Source: an uncultured Dokdonella sp. (lineage in GTDB: Bacteria > Pseudomonadota > Gammaproteobacteria > Xanthomonadales > Rhodanobacteraceae). Taken from it: 64,000 nucleotides of DNA. Of the stretch, positions 32,557-41,156 are shown piece after piece; position 1 is the first letter of the stretch, and each line of letters starts with the position of its first letter. The position numbers were made by a program, and so were the translations under genes. Location: NCBI GenBank assembly GCA_934526015.1, contig CAKSZY010000004.1:62001-126000 (forward strand), given 5' to 3'. The notes under the pieces are model-generated. The model was not told the origin of the DNA, did not search any database, and saw nothing but the letters and a program-made list of their open reading frames with translations.

Positions 32557-33660
32557 ATGCCGCTTCCCGACACCGTGCGCCGCGATCCCTTCCTGCACGC
32601 CGCCATCCTCGCAGGCGGCAACCGCTGGCGTGCCATCGCCGGAATGCCGCCACGGCAGCGCGTGGCTGTCGCCGCAGGCCTGCTCGCGCTCGCCACCGCA
32701 CTGGTGGCGGTCGGCGTGGCCTGGCGGCACCCTGCCGAGGCGCTCGGCAGCGGCCTCGCCGTCATCGGTCCGAGCGTGCTGGCGGTGATCGCCGTGTCCG
32801 GGGGTTTCGCCTGCCTGCAGCGCCGGCGCACGCTGCGCGCGCAACGCCGGCGTTCGTGGCTGGCGGCGCTGCCGATGGTGACCGCGGCCGGCGAGCGCGA
32901 CGATCTGCTGCGTGCCGTCCTGCCGGTGCTGCTCGCGCAGGTCGCAGCCATCGTGCTCGTCGCCGGCACGAGCAGACAGGCGGGGCTCGCCGCGTGGGCG
33001 TTCGCCGGCATCGTCCTTGCCAATGCGTTCGGCTTGCACCGTGGCCGGCGCGATGCCGCACGCAGGACGCCGCTGTTGCGCTGGACGGCTGCCATCCGCG
33101 CCGACGAAACGGGACTGCGGGCGCTCGGCCGCTGGCCGTTCCGCGCCGCGCTGGCGGCTGCGGTGCCGCGCACGCAGGCGCTGGTGCTGGCCGCCTTGCT
33201 GCTGCTCCTGCCGGTCGGTACCACCGGCGTCACCGGGCTGCTGGTGATCCTGGGCTGGGCGAGCCTGAGCTTCCTGTCGGCACTGCTGCGCGGAACCTGC
33301 ACGGTGATTCCGCAAGCCGCGCAGTGGCTGCGCGCAACGCCATTGCCGGGGCGACGCTTCGCCGTCGCCGTGGCCGCGCGCACGCTGGCCGCAGTCGCGG
33401 CGGCGGCGGCACTGACCGGCCTCGCGTTTGCACTGCTCGACGGCAACCCGCGCGCCGGCCTGCTCGTCGCCGCGCTGTGTTTCGCCACCGCAACCACGCT
33501 GATCGGCGCGACGCTCGTGCAGCGCTTCGATGTGCGGCGCGGGCAGATCGAATGGCTCGCCTGCGCAGTCGTGGGGGTACTTGCCGGCGTGTCGGTGCCG
33601 GTGGCACTGGTCCCCCTGTTCGTCCTCGCCTGGAGTGGACAATGGTTGCGCCTGCGCTGA
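32557..33660 (+). CDS. Putative ABC transporter membrane (permease) subunit
   Basis: A 367-residue protein, very hydrophobic after a short soluble N-terminus. About eight membrane segments are visible (VAVAAGLLALATALVAVGVAW, LAVIGPSVLAVIAVSGGFAC, LLAQVAAIVLVAGT, ALVLAALLLLLPVGTTGVTGLLVIL, ARTLAAVAAAAALTGLAFALL and others). No family was recognised. Its role is inferred from the next gene, an ABC ATPase whose start lies inside its last 19 bases. The substrate is unknown. Arg- and Ala-rich loops suggest a cytoplasmic face rich in positive charge. Confidence 0.65.
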   Translation: MPLPDTVRRDPFLHAAILAGGNRWRAIAGMPPRQRVAVAAGLLALATALVAVGVAWRHPAEALGSGLAVIGPSVLAVIAVSGGFACLQRRRTLRAQRRRSWLAALPMVTAAGERDDLLRAVLPVLLAQVAAIVLVAGTSRQAGLAAWAFAGIVLANAFGLHRGRRDAARRTPLLRWTAAIRADETGLRALGRWPFRAALAAAVPRTQALVLAALLLLLPVGTTGVTGLLVILGWASLSFLSALLRGTCTVIPQAAQWLRATPLPGRRFAVAVAARTLAAVAAAAALTGLAFALLDGNPRAGLLVAALCFATATTLIGATLVQRFDVRRGQIEWLACAVVGVLAGVSVPVALVPLFVLAWSGQWLRLR

Positions 33661-34388
33661 ACGACCCGCTGCTCGTCGTGCACGCGCTCGACGCCGGCCA
33701 TGGCGGCACGGACGCGCTCGCCGACCTCGGGTTCACCCTCGATCGTGGCGAATGGATGGCGGTCGTCGGCGCCAACGGCAGCGGCAAGAGCACCCTGCTC
33801 GATGTCGTCGGCGGACGCCTGGCGCCACGTCGCGGACATGTCTGCATCGCCGGCCACGATCTCGCCGGCGACGCGCCCGCCGCCCGCCACGCGCTCGGCT
33901 ATGCGATTGCCGGCGAGGCGATGCCGCCATTGCTGACCGGCCGTCAATGCATCGCCGTGCATGCCGCGGCGCGTGGCATCGAGGCGGGCGGAGCCGATGT
34001 CGCCGACCTCGTCGAGGCTTTCGGCATCGGCCGCTGGCTCGACGATCCGGTGGCGCTGATGTCGTACGGCACGCGGCAGAAGTTCGGGGTCGTCCTCGCC
34101 TTCGTCGGCGCGCCGCCGCTGCTCGTGCTCGACGAAAGCTTCAACGGCCTCGACCCGGCCAGCAGCCTCGTGCTGCAGCGCCGCCTGCGCGCACATGCGA
34201 AGGACAACGGTGGCGCCGTCCTCCTGGCCACGCATGCGCTCGACCTCGTCGAACGCTGCGCCGACCGCGCACTGATGCTGCACGAGGGTCGCCTGGTGCG
34301 CCTCTGGTCGCGTGCGGCGATTGCCGCCGGGCAAGCCGCCGAGGGGGGATTCGAGGCTGTCATGGCGCAGGCGCTCGCCACCGGCTGA
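33642..34388 (+). CDS. ABC transporter ATP-binding protein
   Basis: From ATG 33642 the product is 248 residues. Walker A is VGANGSGKSTLL, the signature loop is MSYGTRQKFGVV (in place of LSGGQ, as in many ABC-2 exporters), Walker B is PPLLVLDESFNGLDP, and the switch histidine is in LLATHALDL. The residue after the catalytic Glu is Ser where Pro is usual. It overlaps the upstream permease by 19 bp, so the two form a translationally coupled pair. The cargo is unknown. Confidence 0.88.
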   Translation: MVAPALNDPLLVVHALDAGHGGTDALADLGFTLDRGEWMAVVGANGSGKSTLLDVVGGRLAPRRGHVCIAGHDLAGDAPAARHALGYAIAGEAMPPLLTGRQCIAVHAAARGIEAGGADVADLVEAFGIGRWLDDPVALMSYGTRQKFGVVLAFVGAPPLLVLDESFNGLDPASSLVLQRRLRAHAKDNGGAVLLATHALDLVERCADRALMLHEGRLVRLWSRAAIAAGQAAEGGFEAVMAQALATG

Positions 34389-34510
34389 CGTCGTGGTGGT
34401 GGTGGTCCGGTGGGTGATGGCGCTCACATCCTGCGTTGCCGCTGCAGCACAATGCCGCTATCGTCCCGCGTACGTCCGCGTCGTTCGTCGAGACCGTCCC
34501 TGGGGTGCGC

Positions 34511-36034
34511 ATGGCGAGGAAATTGCGCAATGGCCTGCTTGCGCTGCTCGTGCTGCTCGGCGCGCTCTGGCTCGCCCTCGAGTTTGCCGCGCGGGCAACT
34601 GCTCGACAGTTCGCGAGGGCGCTCGATCCGGTCGCCGTTCTTGAATACGACAGCGCCGGGCTCGGCTGGAACGGACGCCTGCGCCTCGATGCCCCGCGCG
34701 TGCATTTCGGCAGCGGCAGCGCTGCGCCGACGCTGACCGCGGACACCGCCCATGTCGCCGCCGGTGGCTGGTTGTGGATGCTGCGCGGTTATCTTCCGGG
34801 CGCCGATCCGCTGCCGGCCGAGGCCGTGCTCGAACTGCACGGCAGCGGGGTGGCGAACATGCCGCTGGCCGCGGCGCTCGGCGAGTGGCTGCAAGGCCCC
34901 GGTCCGGTCCCGTTCGCCACCGAGGGTTGCGAGGGCGCTGCGCCGACGGTGGCGGAGTATGCCCGCCTCGGCATCCACGGCGGAACGCGCGTCGATCGCA
35001 TCGACTACCGCTTCGACGCCGACCGCGACCGTTTCGAGCTCGCCTTCGAGATCGCCCGCCCCGACTTCGCGCGACTGACCGGTTCGGCGGATTTCAGCGC
35101 CTTCCGCCCGGCGGTCTTCAGCGATGCGCGGGCGCGCGCCGAACTGCGCCTGGCGCGCGCCGAACTGGCCTATCACGACGAGGGATTCCTCGGGGTGCGC
35201 AATGCGGTTTGCGCCGGACGCGTGAAGACCTCCACCTCGAGCTTCATCGATGCGCACATGGCGGCCGTCGATCGCTTCCTTGCCGGGCGCGGTATCCGCG
35301 CCAGTGACGATTTGCGCGAGTTGTACCGTCGTCTGGTGACCGAAGGCGGCACCCTGCGCCTGACCACCCTGCCGGATCCGGGCTGGGTTCCGGCGGCGAT
35401 CGCCGAGTATCCGCGCGCCGACCTGCTGCGCCAGCTCAGCGTCACCGCCCGCCTCGGCGATGCCCTGCCGCTGATGCTGCAACTCGATTTCGCCGATCCG
35501 GTCGCGCCGCTGACGCTCGCCGTGCCGATGCCGGCCGCCGCGCCGGCGGAAACCCTCGCGACGCCGGCGCTGCCGGTCGCGGCCGCGACGGAAGCGACCA
35601 CCCCGGAGGCGCCGACGCCGGCAGCAGTCCCTTCCAGCGCAGATGCCGCGGCAAATGCGGCCGCGAACGGCGTGTCCGCAGCGCTCGCCGCGCCGGCGGA
35701 AGGCCGCGTCGAGGAAGGGGCAGCCGCCAGCGCCGACACGCCGGCGAAGGGCTCCACCCTTGCCCTGGTGTGGAAGCCGGGGGTGATCGAACGCCTGCCG
35801 CCACGGGCGCAGGAACGCCCCGACTACGAAGTCATCGCCATCGATGCGCTGTCCGGCCATCTTGGCCGGCGGCTCCGCCTCGTCACCGCCGGCGGCCGCA
35901 TCGTCGACGGTGAACTGCTGGGCGTCGAGGCAGGCCATGCGCGCATCGATGTGCGGATCGGCGCCGGCCGCGCCGTGGTCGCGGTGCCGCTGGCCAACGT
36001 CGACGAGGCGAGGCTGGTCGTCGGCCGGCGCTGA
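34511..36034 (+). CDS. Conserved hypothetical, membrane-anchored periplasmic protein
   Basis: From ATG 34511 (MARKLRNGLLALLVLLGALWLALEF) the product is 507 residues. A single N-terminal anchor helix is followed by a large, probably periplasmic region rich in beta strands, then an Ala/Pro-rich linker (about 345-420) and a small C-terminal beta domain (DYEVIAIDALSGHLGRRLRLVTAGGRIVDGELLG). The layout vaguely resembles YdgA/DUF945 or AsmA-like proteins, but no motif confirms either. It lies 39 bp before the ECF sigma gene on the same strand and may belong to the same operon. Confidence 0.6.
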   Translation: MARKLRNGLLALLVLLGALWLALEFAARATARQFARALDPVAVLEYDSAGLGWNGRLRLDAPRVHFGSGSAAPTLTADTAHVAAGGWLWMLRGYLPGADPLPAEAVLELHGSGVANMPLAAALGEWLQGPGPVPFATEGCEGAAPTVAEYARLGIHGGTRVDRIDYRFDADRDRFELAFEIARPDFARLTGSADFSAFRPAVFSDARARAELRLARAELAYHDEGFLGVRNAVCAGRVKTSTSSFIDAHMAAVDRFLAGRGIRASDDLRELYRRLVTEGGTLRLTTLPDPGWVPAAIAEYPRADLLRQLSVTARLGDALPLMLQLDFADPVAPLTLAVPMPAAAPAETLATPALPVAAATEATTPEAPTPAAVPSSADAAANAAANGVSAALAAPAEGRVEEGAAASADTPAKGSTLALVWKPGVIERLPPRAQERPDYEVIAIDALSGHLGRRLRLVTAGGRIVDGELLGVEAGHARIDVRIGAGRAVVAVPLANVDEARLVVGRR

Positions 36035-36073
36035 CCGCCGCGACGATTCCGCACCCGTGCGCGTCTTTCGAAC

Positions 36074-36673
36074 GTGGCTGCCGATGGAACCCCAACGCGC
36101 GTGAGCAGCGGCTTCGGCCAGGAACTCGATGCGCAGACGCTCGAACGGGCCCGTCGCGGCGATGCACGTGCGCTGGAGTCGATCTACCGCCTGTACTCGC
36201 GAGCCTGCTACACGCTGGCGCTGCGCATCCTCGGCGAACCCGGCGCCGCCGAGGATGTGGTGCAGGACGTGTTCCTGCGCGTGCTGTCGATGCTGCGCGG
36301 ATTCCGCGGCGAAGCACCGTTCGGTGCCTGGCTCAAGCGGCTGACGGCAAACGCCACGATCGACGTGATCCGGCGCAACCGCCGCCACCTCGAGGACGAC
36401 GCCGAGGCGATCCTCGAGTCGACCGCGAGCGGCGGCGTCGACGGCGAGGCCAGCGCAGATGCCTGGGCCCTGCTGCAGCGGCTGTCTCCACGCGCCCGCG
36501 CGGTGCTGTTGCTGCACGAGGTCGAGGGCTACACGCACCGGGAACTCGCGGTCCTGTTCGGACAGAGCGAGAGCTATTCGAAATCGATCCTCGCGCGTGC
36601 GCTGAAGCGGCTCGAGGGCATGCTGGCTGCAACGTCCCGTGCGGGGACGGAGGTGGAAGATGGCAATGCATGA
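36074..36673 (+). CDS. ECF-type RNA polymerase sigma factor
   Basis: The GTG at 36074 gives 199 residues; a GTG at 36101 is an alternative. Region 2 is ARALESIYRLYSRACYTLALRILGEPGAAEDVVQDVFLRVLSMLRGFRGEAPFGAWLKRLTANATID. Region 4 is LSPRARAVLLLHEVEGYTHRELAVLFGQSESYSKSILARALKRLEG. There is no region 1 or 3, as expected for extracytoplasmic-function sigma factors. Its 3' end overlaps the next gene by 14 bp; that small membrane protein is the natural anti-sigma candidate. Confidence 0.92.
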   Translation: MAADGTPTRVSSGFGQELDAQTLERARRGDARALESIYRLYSRACYTLALRILGEPGAAEDVVQDVFLRVLSMLRGFRGEAPFGAWLKRLTANATIDVIRRNRRHLEDDAEAILESTASGGVDGEASADAWALLQRLSPRARAVLLLHEVEGYTHRELAVLFGQSESYSKSILARALKRLEGMLAATSRAGTEVEDGNA

Positions 36674-37115
36674 ATCCGCGCTGCCGGCCCGGGTCGGAGC
36701 GCTGTTGCGACAGCTGCCGGAGTTCGAACCCGGCGGCGAGGTCTGGTCGCGCATCCACCAAGCCCACCAGCGGCGGCAGCGGCGCCGCGTGGTCGGCGCG
36801 GGGGCCGGTGTCATCCTGACGGCGACCCTTGCCGTGTTCCTGCTGCTGCCGCAGCGCGTTGTGCTGCCGGACAACGGCGAACTCGAGGCCTGGCAGGCAC
36901 GTTCGCAAGCGCTCGAACAGCAGTGGCAGGCGGCGGCGGCTCGCGGCGACGCGCGCCAGCGCGCGCGCCTGCATCGGATCGACGATGAGCTGCAGGTTGC
37001 GTATGACCGCGGTGCCGGCGCAGAGGTGCTGGCGCCGCTGTGGAAGCAGCGCAGTGCCGCCCTGCTCGATCTCATCCACCACGAGCCCGGCGCCGCTGCG
37101 CCGATCCGGCTCTGA
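36660..37115 (+). CDS. Small membrane-anchored protein, candidate anti-sigma factor
   Basis: From ATG 36660 (GGAGGTGGAAG precedes it) the product is 151 residues. A cytoplasmic N-terminus of about 45 residues (ALPARVGALLRQLPEFEPGGEVWSRIHQAHQRRQRRR) is followed by one membrane helix (VVGAGAGVILTATLAVFLLLP) and a periplasmic helical tail (LEAWQARSQALEQQWQAAAARG). The start-stop overlap with the sigma gene and this topology suggest an anti-sigma factor. No zinc HxxxCxxC motif is present, so the assignment is from context. Confidence 0.75.
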   Translation: MAMHESALPARVGALLRQLPEFEPGGEVWSRIHQAHQRRQRRRVVGAGAGVILTATLAVFLLLPQRVVLPDNGELEAWQARSQALEQQWQAAAARGDARQRARLHRIDDELQVAYDRGAGAEVLAPLWKQRSAALLDLIHHEPGAAAPIRL

Positions 37116-37138
37116 CCCGAATCCGTGCGGAGGATGGC

Positions 37139-38074
37139 ATGACCCTTTTTCCGACCCGGTGGATGTGCCGCCTCGTGGCGCTGGCCTTCGCGTGGCTGAC
37201 GCTGGCGGCGCAGGCGCAGCAGCCCGCGGGCAACGGCTCGACCGAAGAGCAGTTGCGCGAATCCCTGCGCGTGCTGCTGCTCGACCTGGTGCGATCCGGT
37301 GCCTTGGGTGACACCCCGCCCGCCCAACTCGATCTCGTCATCGAGTCGCCGCCGCAGCGCGTCGTCGATCTCGGCCTGATCGTCGACAGCGCCGCTGCCG
37401 TGCGCGATCGGGACGGCCTGCGCGTGCTCGGCACCACGCCGGGCGGCATCGCCGAACGGATCGGCCTGCGCAGCGGCGATCTCGTCGTCGCCGTCAACGG
37501 GGAGGCGCTGAGCGGCGTCGATGGCGCCGCCTTGCGGCTGCGCGACCGCGTGGCCGCGCTCGAGGACGGCAGTCCGCTCCGCTTCGACCTGCGCCGCGGC
37601 GGCCAGTCGATGCAGGTGTCCGGCACGTTTACCGGCACCTGGTTGCCGGCGGCGCGCCTGAGCCTCGGTGCGAACGCCGCAACGACGGACGATGCCGCCG
37701 TGACCGGCACGGCCGGTGGCTGCGGATGGGTGACGATTTTCGACACCGCGCCGCGCCAGCAGGGCCTGCACGCGGCGAGCCTCAACCGCATCGACGGGCG
37801 CAATGCCGGGGTCGGTGGACAGACCCGCTTCCGCCTGCCGGTCGGCCGGCACGAACTGGAGATCGGCGAGCGCATCGAGGTGCACTACCTGCCGTTCAAC
37901 GATCGCCTGCGCAATGCCGGCGGGGTCCGCTACAAGCCCCTGGTGGTCGACGTCGCCGCCGACACCGAACTGCACGTGGCCGTGCGCCTGCACGAGGATC
38001 GGCGCAACGAATGGAAGGATGGCGCCTACTGGGATCCGGTGGTCTGGCGCGAATCGACGCGACCGTGCCGCTGA
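37139..38074 (+). CDS. Secreted PDZ-domain protein
   Basis: From ATG 37139 (GCGGAGG precedes it) the product is 311 residues. It has a signal peptide ([26 protein letters not shown]) and a PDZ domain (about 80-160) with [32 protein letters not shown] and [16 protein letters not shown]. The C-terminal domain is unrecognised. No protease catalytic residues are visible, so it is a PDZ adaptor and not DegS or RseP. It follows the sigma and anti-sigma genes by 24 bp, so a role in envelope signal sensing is plausible. Confidence 0.78.
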   Translation: MTLFPTRWMCRLVALAFAWLTLAAQAQQPAGNGSTEEQLRESLRVLLLDLVRSGALGDTPPAQLDLVIESPPQRVVDLGLIVDSAAAVRDRDGLRVLGTTPGGIAERIGLRSGDLVVAVNGEALSGVDGAALRLRDRVAALEDGSPLRFDLRRGGQSMQVSGTFTGTWLPAARLSLGANAATTDDAAVTGTAGGCGWVTIFDTAPRQQGLHAASLNRIDGRNAGVGGQTRFRLPVGRHELEIGERIEVHYLPFNDRLRNAGGVRYKPLVVDVAADTELHVAVRLHEDRRNEWKDGAYWDPVVWRESTRPCR

Positions 38075-38249
38075 GCGCGTTCCGCGTGGACTCGCGGATG
38101 CGTGCTTGCGCTCCTTCGATCCCGATCGCGGTCGGCGCAATCGGGCGCTGCAGCGCCGGCGAGGCGGCGGCGGATCGTGCGCGGCGCCTGCCACCCTTGC
38201 GCGGCTGCAGGCGATCTCCCTAGGCTTGGCATTTTCCGCGAATGCCGAC

Positions 38250-39008
38250 GTGATCCGACTCAGCGTCAACGTCAACAAGGTCGCCGTGCTGCGCAACTCG
38301 CGCGGCGGCGACGAGCCCGATCCGCTGCAGGCGGCGCGCGTCGCACTGGCCTCCGGCTGTCACGGCATCACCGTGCATCCGCGTCCCGACCAGCGCCACA
38401 TCCGCGTCGATGACGTCGGCCGCATCGCGGGCGTGCTCGGCGATGCCGAGTACAACATCGAAGGCAACCCGTTTGCGCCGCCGCGCGGCGATTATCCGGG
38501 CCTGCTGGCGCTGGTGCGCGCAACGCGACCGGCCCAGGTCACCCTGGTGCCCGATGGCGATGCCCAGGTCACCTCCGACCACGGCTTCGACATGCCGGCG
38601 GATGTGCCGCGCCTCGCACCGCTCGTCGCCGCGTTCCGCGGCGCGGGCAGCCGGGTCAGCGTGTTCGTCGATGCCGGCACGACGCGATTCGACGCCCTCG
38701 CCGCGATCGGCGTCGAGCGCATCGAGATCTATACCGGCCCGTTCGCGCAGGCGCATGCCGCGGGCGATGACGCGGCCGCCGTCGCCGCCTGCGTGGCGAC
38801 CGCCGAAGCCGCGCGCGCGGCCGGTCTCGGCGTCCATGCCGGCCATGATCTCAGCCTCGCCAATCTCGGCCGTCTGGCGCGGGCGATCCCGTTCCTCGAT
38901 GAAGTCTCGATCGGCCACGCCCTGTTCGGCGAGGCCCTGTATCGCGGTCTCGACGCGACCGTTCACGCCTATCTCGAGATCCTGCGGGCGGCGGCGGCAC
39001 CTGCCTGA
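38250..39008 (+). CDS. pdxJ: Pyridoxine 5'-phosphate synthase
   Basis: From GTG 38250 (reading [20 protein letters not shown]) the product is 252 residues. PdxJ condenses 1-deoxyxylulose 5-phosphate with 3-amino-1-hydroxyacetone phosphate to give PNP. Hallmarks are [64 protein letters not shown] and [16 protein letters not shown]. No ATG lies near the conserved N-terminus; a TTG at 38226 is the alternative start. It is convergent with exbD, as is common in Xanthomonas relatives. Confidence 0.95.
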   Translation: MIRLSVNVNKVAVLRNSRGGDEPDPLQAARVALASGCHGITVHPRPDQRHIRVDDVGRIAGVLGDAEYNIEGNPFAPPRGDYPGLLALVRATRPAQVTLVPDGDAQVTSDHGFDMPADVPRLAPLVAAFRGAGSRVSVFVDAGTTRFDALAAIGVERIEIYTGPFAQAHAAGDDAAAVAACVATAEAARAAGLGVHAGHDLSLANLGRLARAIPFLDEVSIGHALFGEALYRGLDATVHAYLEILRAAAAPA

Positions 39009-39077
39009 CCGCCTCTCGGCGGAAGGCGCCACCGCGGCCGCGCCGCGAAGCCGGTTCGCCCGTGCCGCATGCGGAAA

Positions 39078-39105
39078 CGAAAACGGCGCCCGCAGGCGCC
39101 GTTTC
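39078..39105. terminator. Bidirectional hairpin terminator between pdxJ and exbD
   Basis: AAACGGCGCC-cgca-GGCGCCGTTT, flanked by A-rich sequence on the left and TTTCG on the right. It can end both converging transcripts. Confidence 0.75.
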
Positions 39106-39127
39106 GTGATGCCCTGGATCGCGCGAC

Positions 39128-39535
39128 TTACTGCTGGGCGGTGATGAAGCCGATCTTGACCATGCCCGAGCTCTTCGCCGTCGCCATGACGGTGGCGATC
39201 AGCTGGTACTGGGTGGTCTTGTCGGCGCGAATCTGCAGTTCCGGCTGCGGATTCTTCTGCGCGGCCACGCGCAACTGCGCGGCCAGCATCGCCTCGTTGA
39301 TCGGTTCATCGTTCCAGTACAGCTCGCCACCCGTCTTCACCGCGAGATCGATCGGTTCGGGCGGGTTGGTTTCCTGGACGTTCGGATTCGCCTGCGGCAG
39401 GTCGATGCGGATCTTGTGCGTCATCAACGGCGCCGTGATCATGAAGATGATCAGCAGCACCAGCATCACGTCGACGAGCGGCGTGACGTTGATTTCCGCC
39501 ATCGGGCCACCGCCCGAGTTCGACGAGAAGGCCAT
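39128..39535 (-). CDS. exbD: ExbD/TolR-family biopolymer transport protein
   Basis: A 135-residue protein: N-terminal AEINVTPLVDVMLVLLIIFMI holds the single membrane helix with the protonatable Asp of ExbD. A periplasmic domain follows (IRIDLPQANPN, LQIRADKTTQYQLIATVMATAKSSGMVKIGFIT). It is the third gene of tonB-exbB-exbD and uses the proton gradient, together with ExbB, to energise TonB. Only one exbD copy is present here, whereas some relatives carry two. Confidence 0.93.
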   Translation of the reverse strand: MAFSSNSGGGPMAEINVTPLVDVMLVLLIIFMITAPLMTHKIRIDLPQANPNVQETNPPEPIDLAVKTGGELYWNDEPINEAMLAAQLRVAAQKNPQPELQIRADKTTQYQLIATVMATAKSSGMVKIGFITAQQ

Positions 39536-39538
39536 GGC

Positions 39539-40309
39539 TTACTTCCTCGCGGCTGCGGGCGCTGCAGGTGCGTTGGCGTCGATACGCGAACCGATCGCGA
39601 AGAAGTCGTGCAGGTCATGCGCGAATTCGTCGAAACGGGCGTAGATCAGGCGATTGCTGCGCACGTAGAAGTTGTAGGCGAGCACGGCCGGGATGGCGAC
39701 GAACAGGCCGAGCGCGGTCATGATGAGCGCCTCGCCGACCGGGCCGGCGACCGCTTCCATCGAGGCGTTGCCGCTGGCGCCGATCTTGATGAGGGCGTGG
39801 TAGATGCCCCACACCGTACCGAGCAGGCCGACGAACGGCGCGGTCGAACCGACCGTGGCGAGCACCGTCAGGCCGGTCTCCAGGCGCATGCTTTCGCGCG
39901 CGACGCCCTGGCGCAGTGCGCGGTCGATGAACTCGGAGCGGTTCAGCGCCTCGACCAGACGGCTGCCTTCGTGGCGCGTGTGGTGCTGCGCGGCGACGGC
40001 GGCGTCGAGTGCGATCTTGGAGAACGGCTCGGACTTCGGCTGTTCCTCGAGGAAGCGGATCGCTTCCTGCGCCGAGGGGGTCTCCCAGAACGTGTGGATG
40101 ACCCGGTCCATCCGCGAACGCACCATCATGTTGCGGATCAGGTTGAAGAAGATGAAGTAGACCGACAGCACCGACATCACGACGAGGGTGATGAACACCA
40201 CCCAGCCGACGGCGTCGAAGTTGTGGATCAGATGGTCGAAGCCCATCGCGGACATCGCCTGGGCGTTGTTGCCGCCACCCGGAATTGTTGGAACTGCATC
40301 TTGCTGCAT
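39539..40309 (-). CDS. exbB: ExbB/TolQ-family proton channel protein
   Basis: A 256-residue protein with three membrane helices: WVVFITLVVMSVLSVYFIFFNLI, then TGLTVLATVGSTAPFVGLLGTVWGIYHALIKIG, then GPVGEALIMTALGLFVAIPAVLAYNFYVR. The TxxPFxGLLGTVWG motif is the ExbB/TolQ signature of the proton path. The gap to exbD is only 3 bp. With TonB it drives transport through TonB-dependent outer-membrane receptors. Confidence 0.95.
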   Translation of the reverse strand: MQQDAVPTIPGGGNNAQAMSAMGFDHLIHNFDAVGWVVFITLVVMSVLSVYFIFFNLIRNMMVRSRMDRVIHTFWETPSAQEAIRFLEEQPKSEPFSKIALDAAVAAQHHTRHEGSRLVEALNRSEFIDRALRQGVARESMRLETGLTVLATVGSTAPFVGLLGTVWGIYHALIKIGASGNASMEAVAGPVGEALIMTALGLFVAIPAVLAYNFYVRSNRLIYARFDEFAHDLHDFFAIGSRIDANAPAAPAAARK

Positions 40310-40332
40310 GGCGCTACCCTACGATGTGAGTG

Positions 40333-40989
40333 CTACTGGTTGAGGTTGAACTCGATCGGGACCAAAGCATACCCGCGACTCGGCCTGCCGTCCTTCATGC
40401 CGGCGTTGAAGACCCAGGTCTTCACGGCGGCGATCGCTGCCTGGTCGAGCAGGCGTGAACCGCTGGACTTCTCGACCGTGATTTCCTCCGGCGTTCCGTC
40501 GAGACCGACGAGCACCTTCAGCATGACCTTGCCCTGCTGGTGCTGCCGGACCGCCTGCGGCGGATACTTCGGCGGACGCAGCTTACGGTAGCTGATGTTT
40601 TCGCTCGGCGCGATATCGGCCGGCGGTGCCGGTGGCGCCGGCGGTGCCGGCGGCGGTGCGGCGACCGCCATCGGCGAGGCTTCCTCGACGATGACCGGCG
40701 GCGGCGGCTCCGGCGGCGGAGTCGGCGGCGGCTTGATCTTCTCGATCACCTTCGGCGGCGGCTTCTTCGGCGGCTCCGGCGGCGGCGGCGGGGGAGGCGG
40801 CGGCGGCGGCGGCGGTTCGATGAATTCGACCGTCACCTTGTTGTCGACCACCTTCTCTTTCGCCGGCGGCGGAGAGACCGGCGTGGCGAGCAGACCCAAC
40901 GCGAATACGTGGACGGTGAACGCGCCGGCCAGCGACCAGACTCGGCGCCAGTTGAACGTATCGCGTTCGGGTTGGAAGGTGTCAGCCAT
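40333..40989 (-). CDS. tonB: TonB energy transducer
   Basis: A 218-residue protein with an N-terminal anchor (WRRVWSLAGAFTVHVFALGLLATP) and a periplasm-spanning Pro-rich region that includes 13 consecutive prolines after EFIE and several PPPxPPP blocks. The C-terminal TonB domain (about 125-218) has LRPPKYPPQAVRQHQQGKVMLKVLVGLDGTPEEITVEKSSGSRLLDQAAIAAVKTWVFNAG. It contacts the TonB box of receptors. It lies 23 bp upstream of exbB. Confidence 0.95.
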   Translation of the reverse strand: MADTFQPERDTFNWRRVWSLAGAFTVHVFALGLLATPVSPPPAKEKVVDNKVTVEFIEPPPPPPPPPPPPPEPPKKPPPKVIEKIKPPPTPPPEPPPPVIVEEASPMAVAAPPPAPPAPPAPPADIAPSENISYRKLRPPKYPPQAVRQHQQGKVMLKVLVGLDGTPEEITVEKSSGSRLLDQAAIAAVKTWVFNAGMKDGRPSRGYALVPIEFNLNQ

Positions 40990-41114
40990 CAGTTTCGACC
41001 AGACAAGGGTTGTGCTCGCAAGCGATCCGGATACTTCGAACAGGCCTGTTGGCGTTGCTCGATCCCGCGGGGCCCGGCACGGTACAACACCGGCGCCCTT
41101 GCCGACAAGGGTAT

Positions 41115-41150
41115 CCGGATGACCGAATCGCGGAGATCGCGGTCATCCGG
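41115..41150. repeat. Eleven-base inverted repeat between the TPR gene and tonB
   Basis: CCGGATGACCG (41115-41125) and CGGTCATCCGG (41140-41150) pair perfectly around a 14-base loop, seven bases after the TPR stop codon. There is no T tract on either side. It may be a processing or attenuation site between the TPR gene and tonB. Confidence 0.55.
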
Positions 41151-41156
41151 AATGTT

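Noticed and set aside
34424..38296. Minus-strand open frame of about 1290 codons
   Set aside because: It lies opposite five well-supported genes and its translation is the low-complexity Arg/Ala/Gly/His pattern of GC-rich antisense. No family motif.
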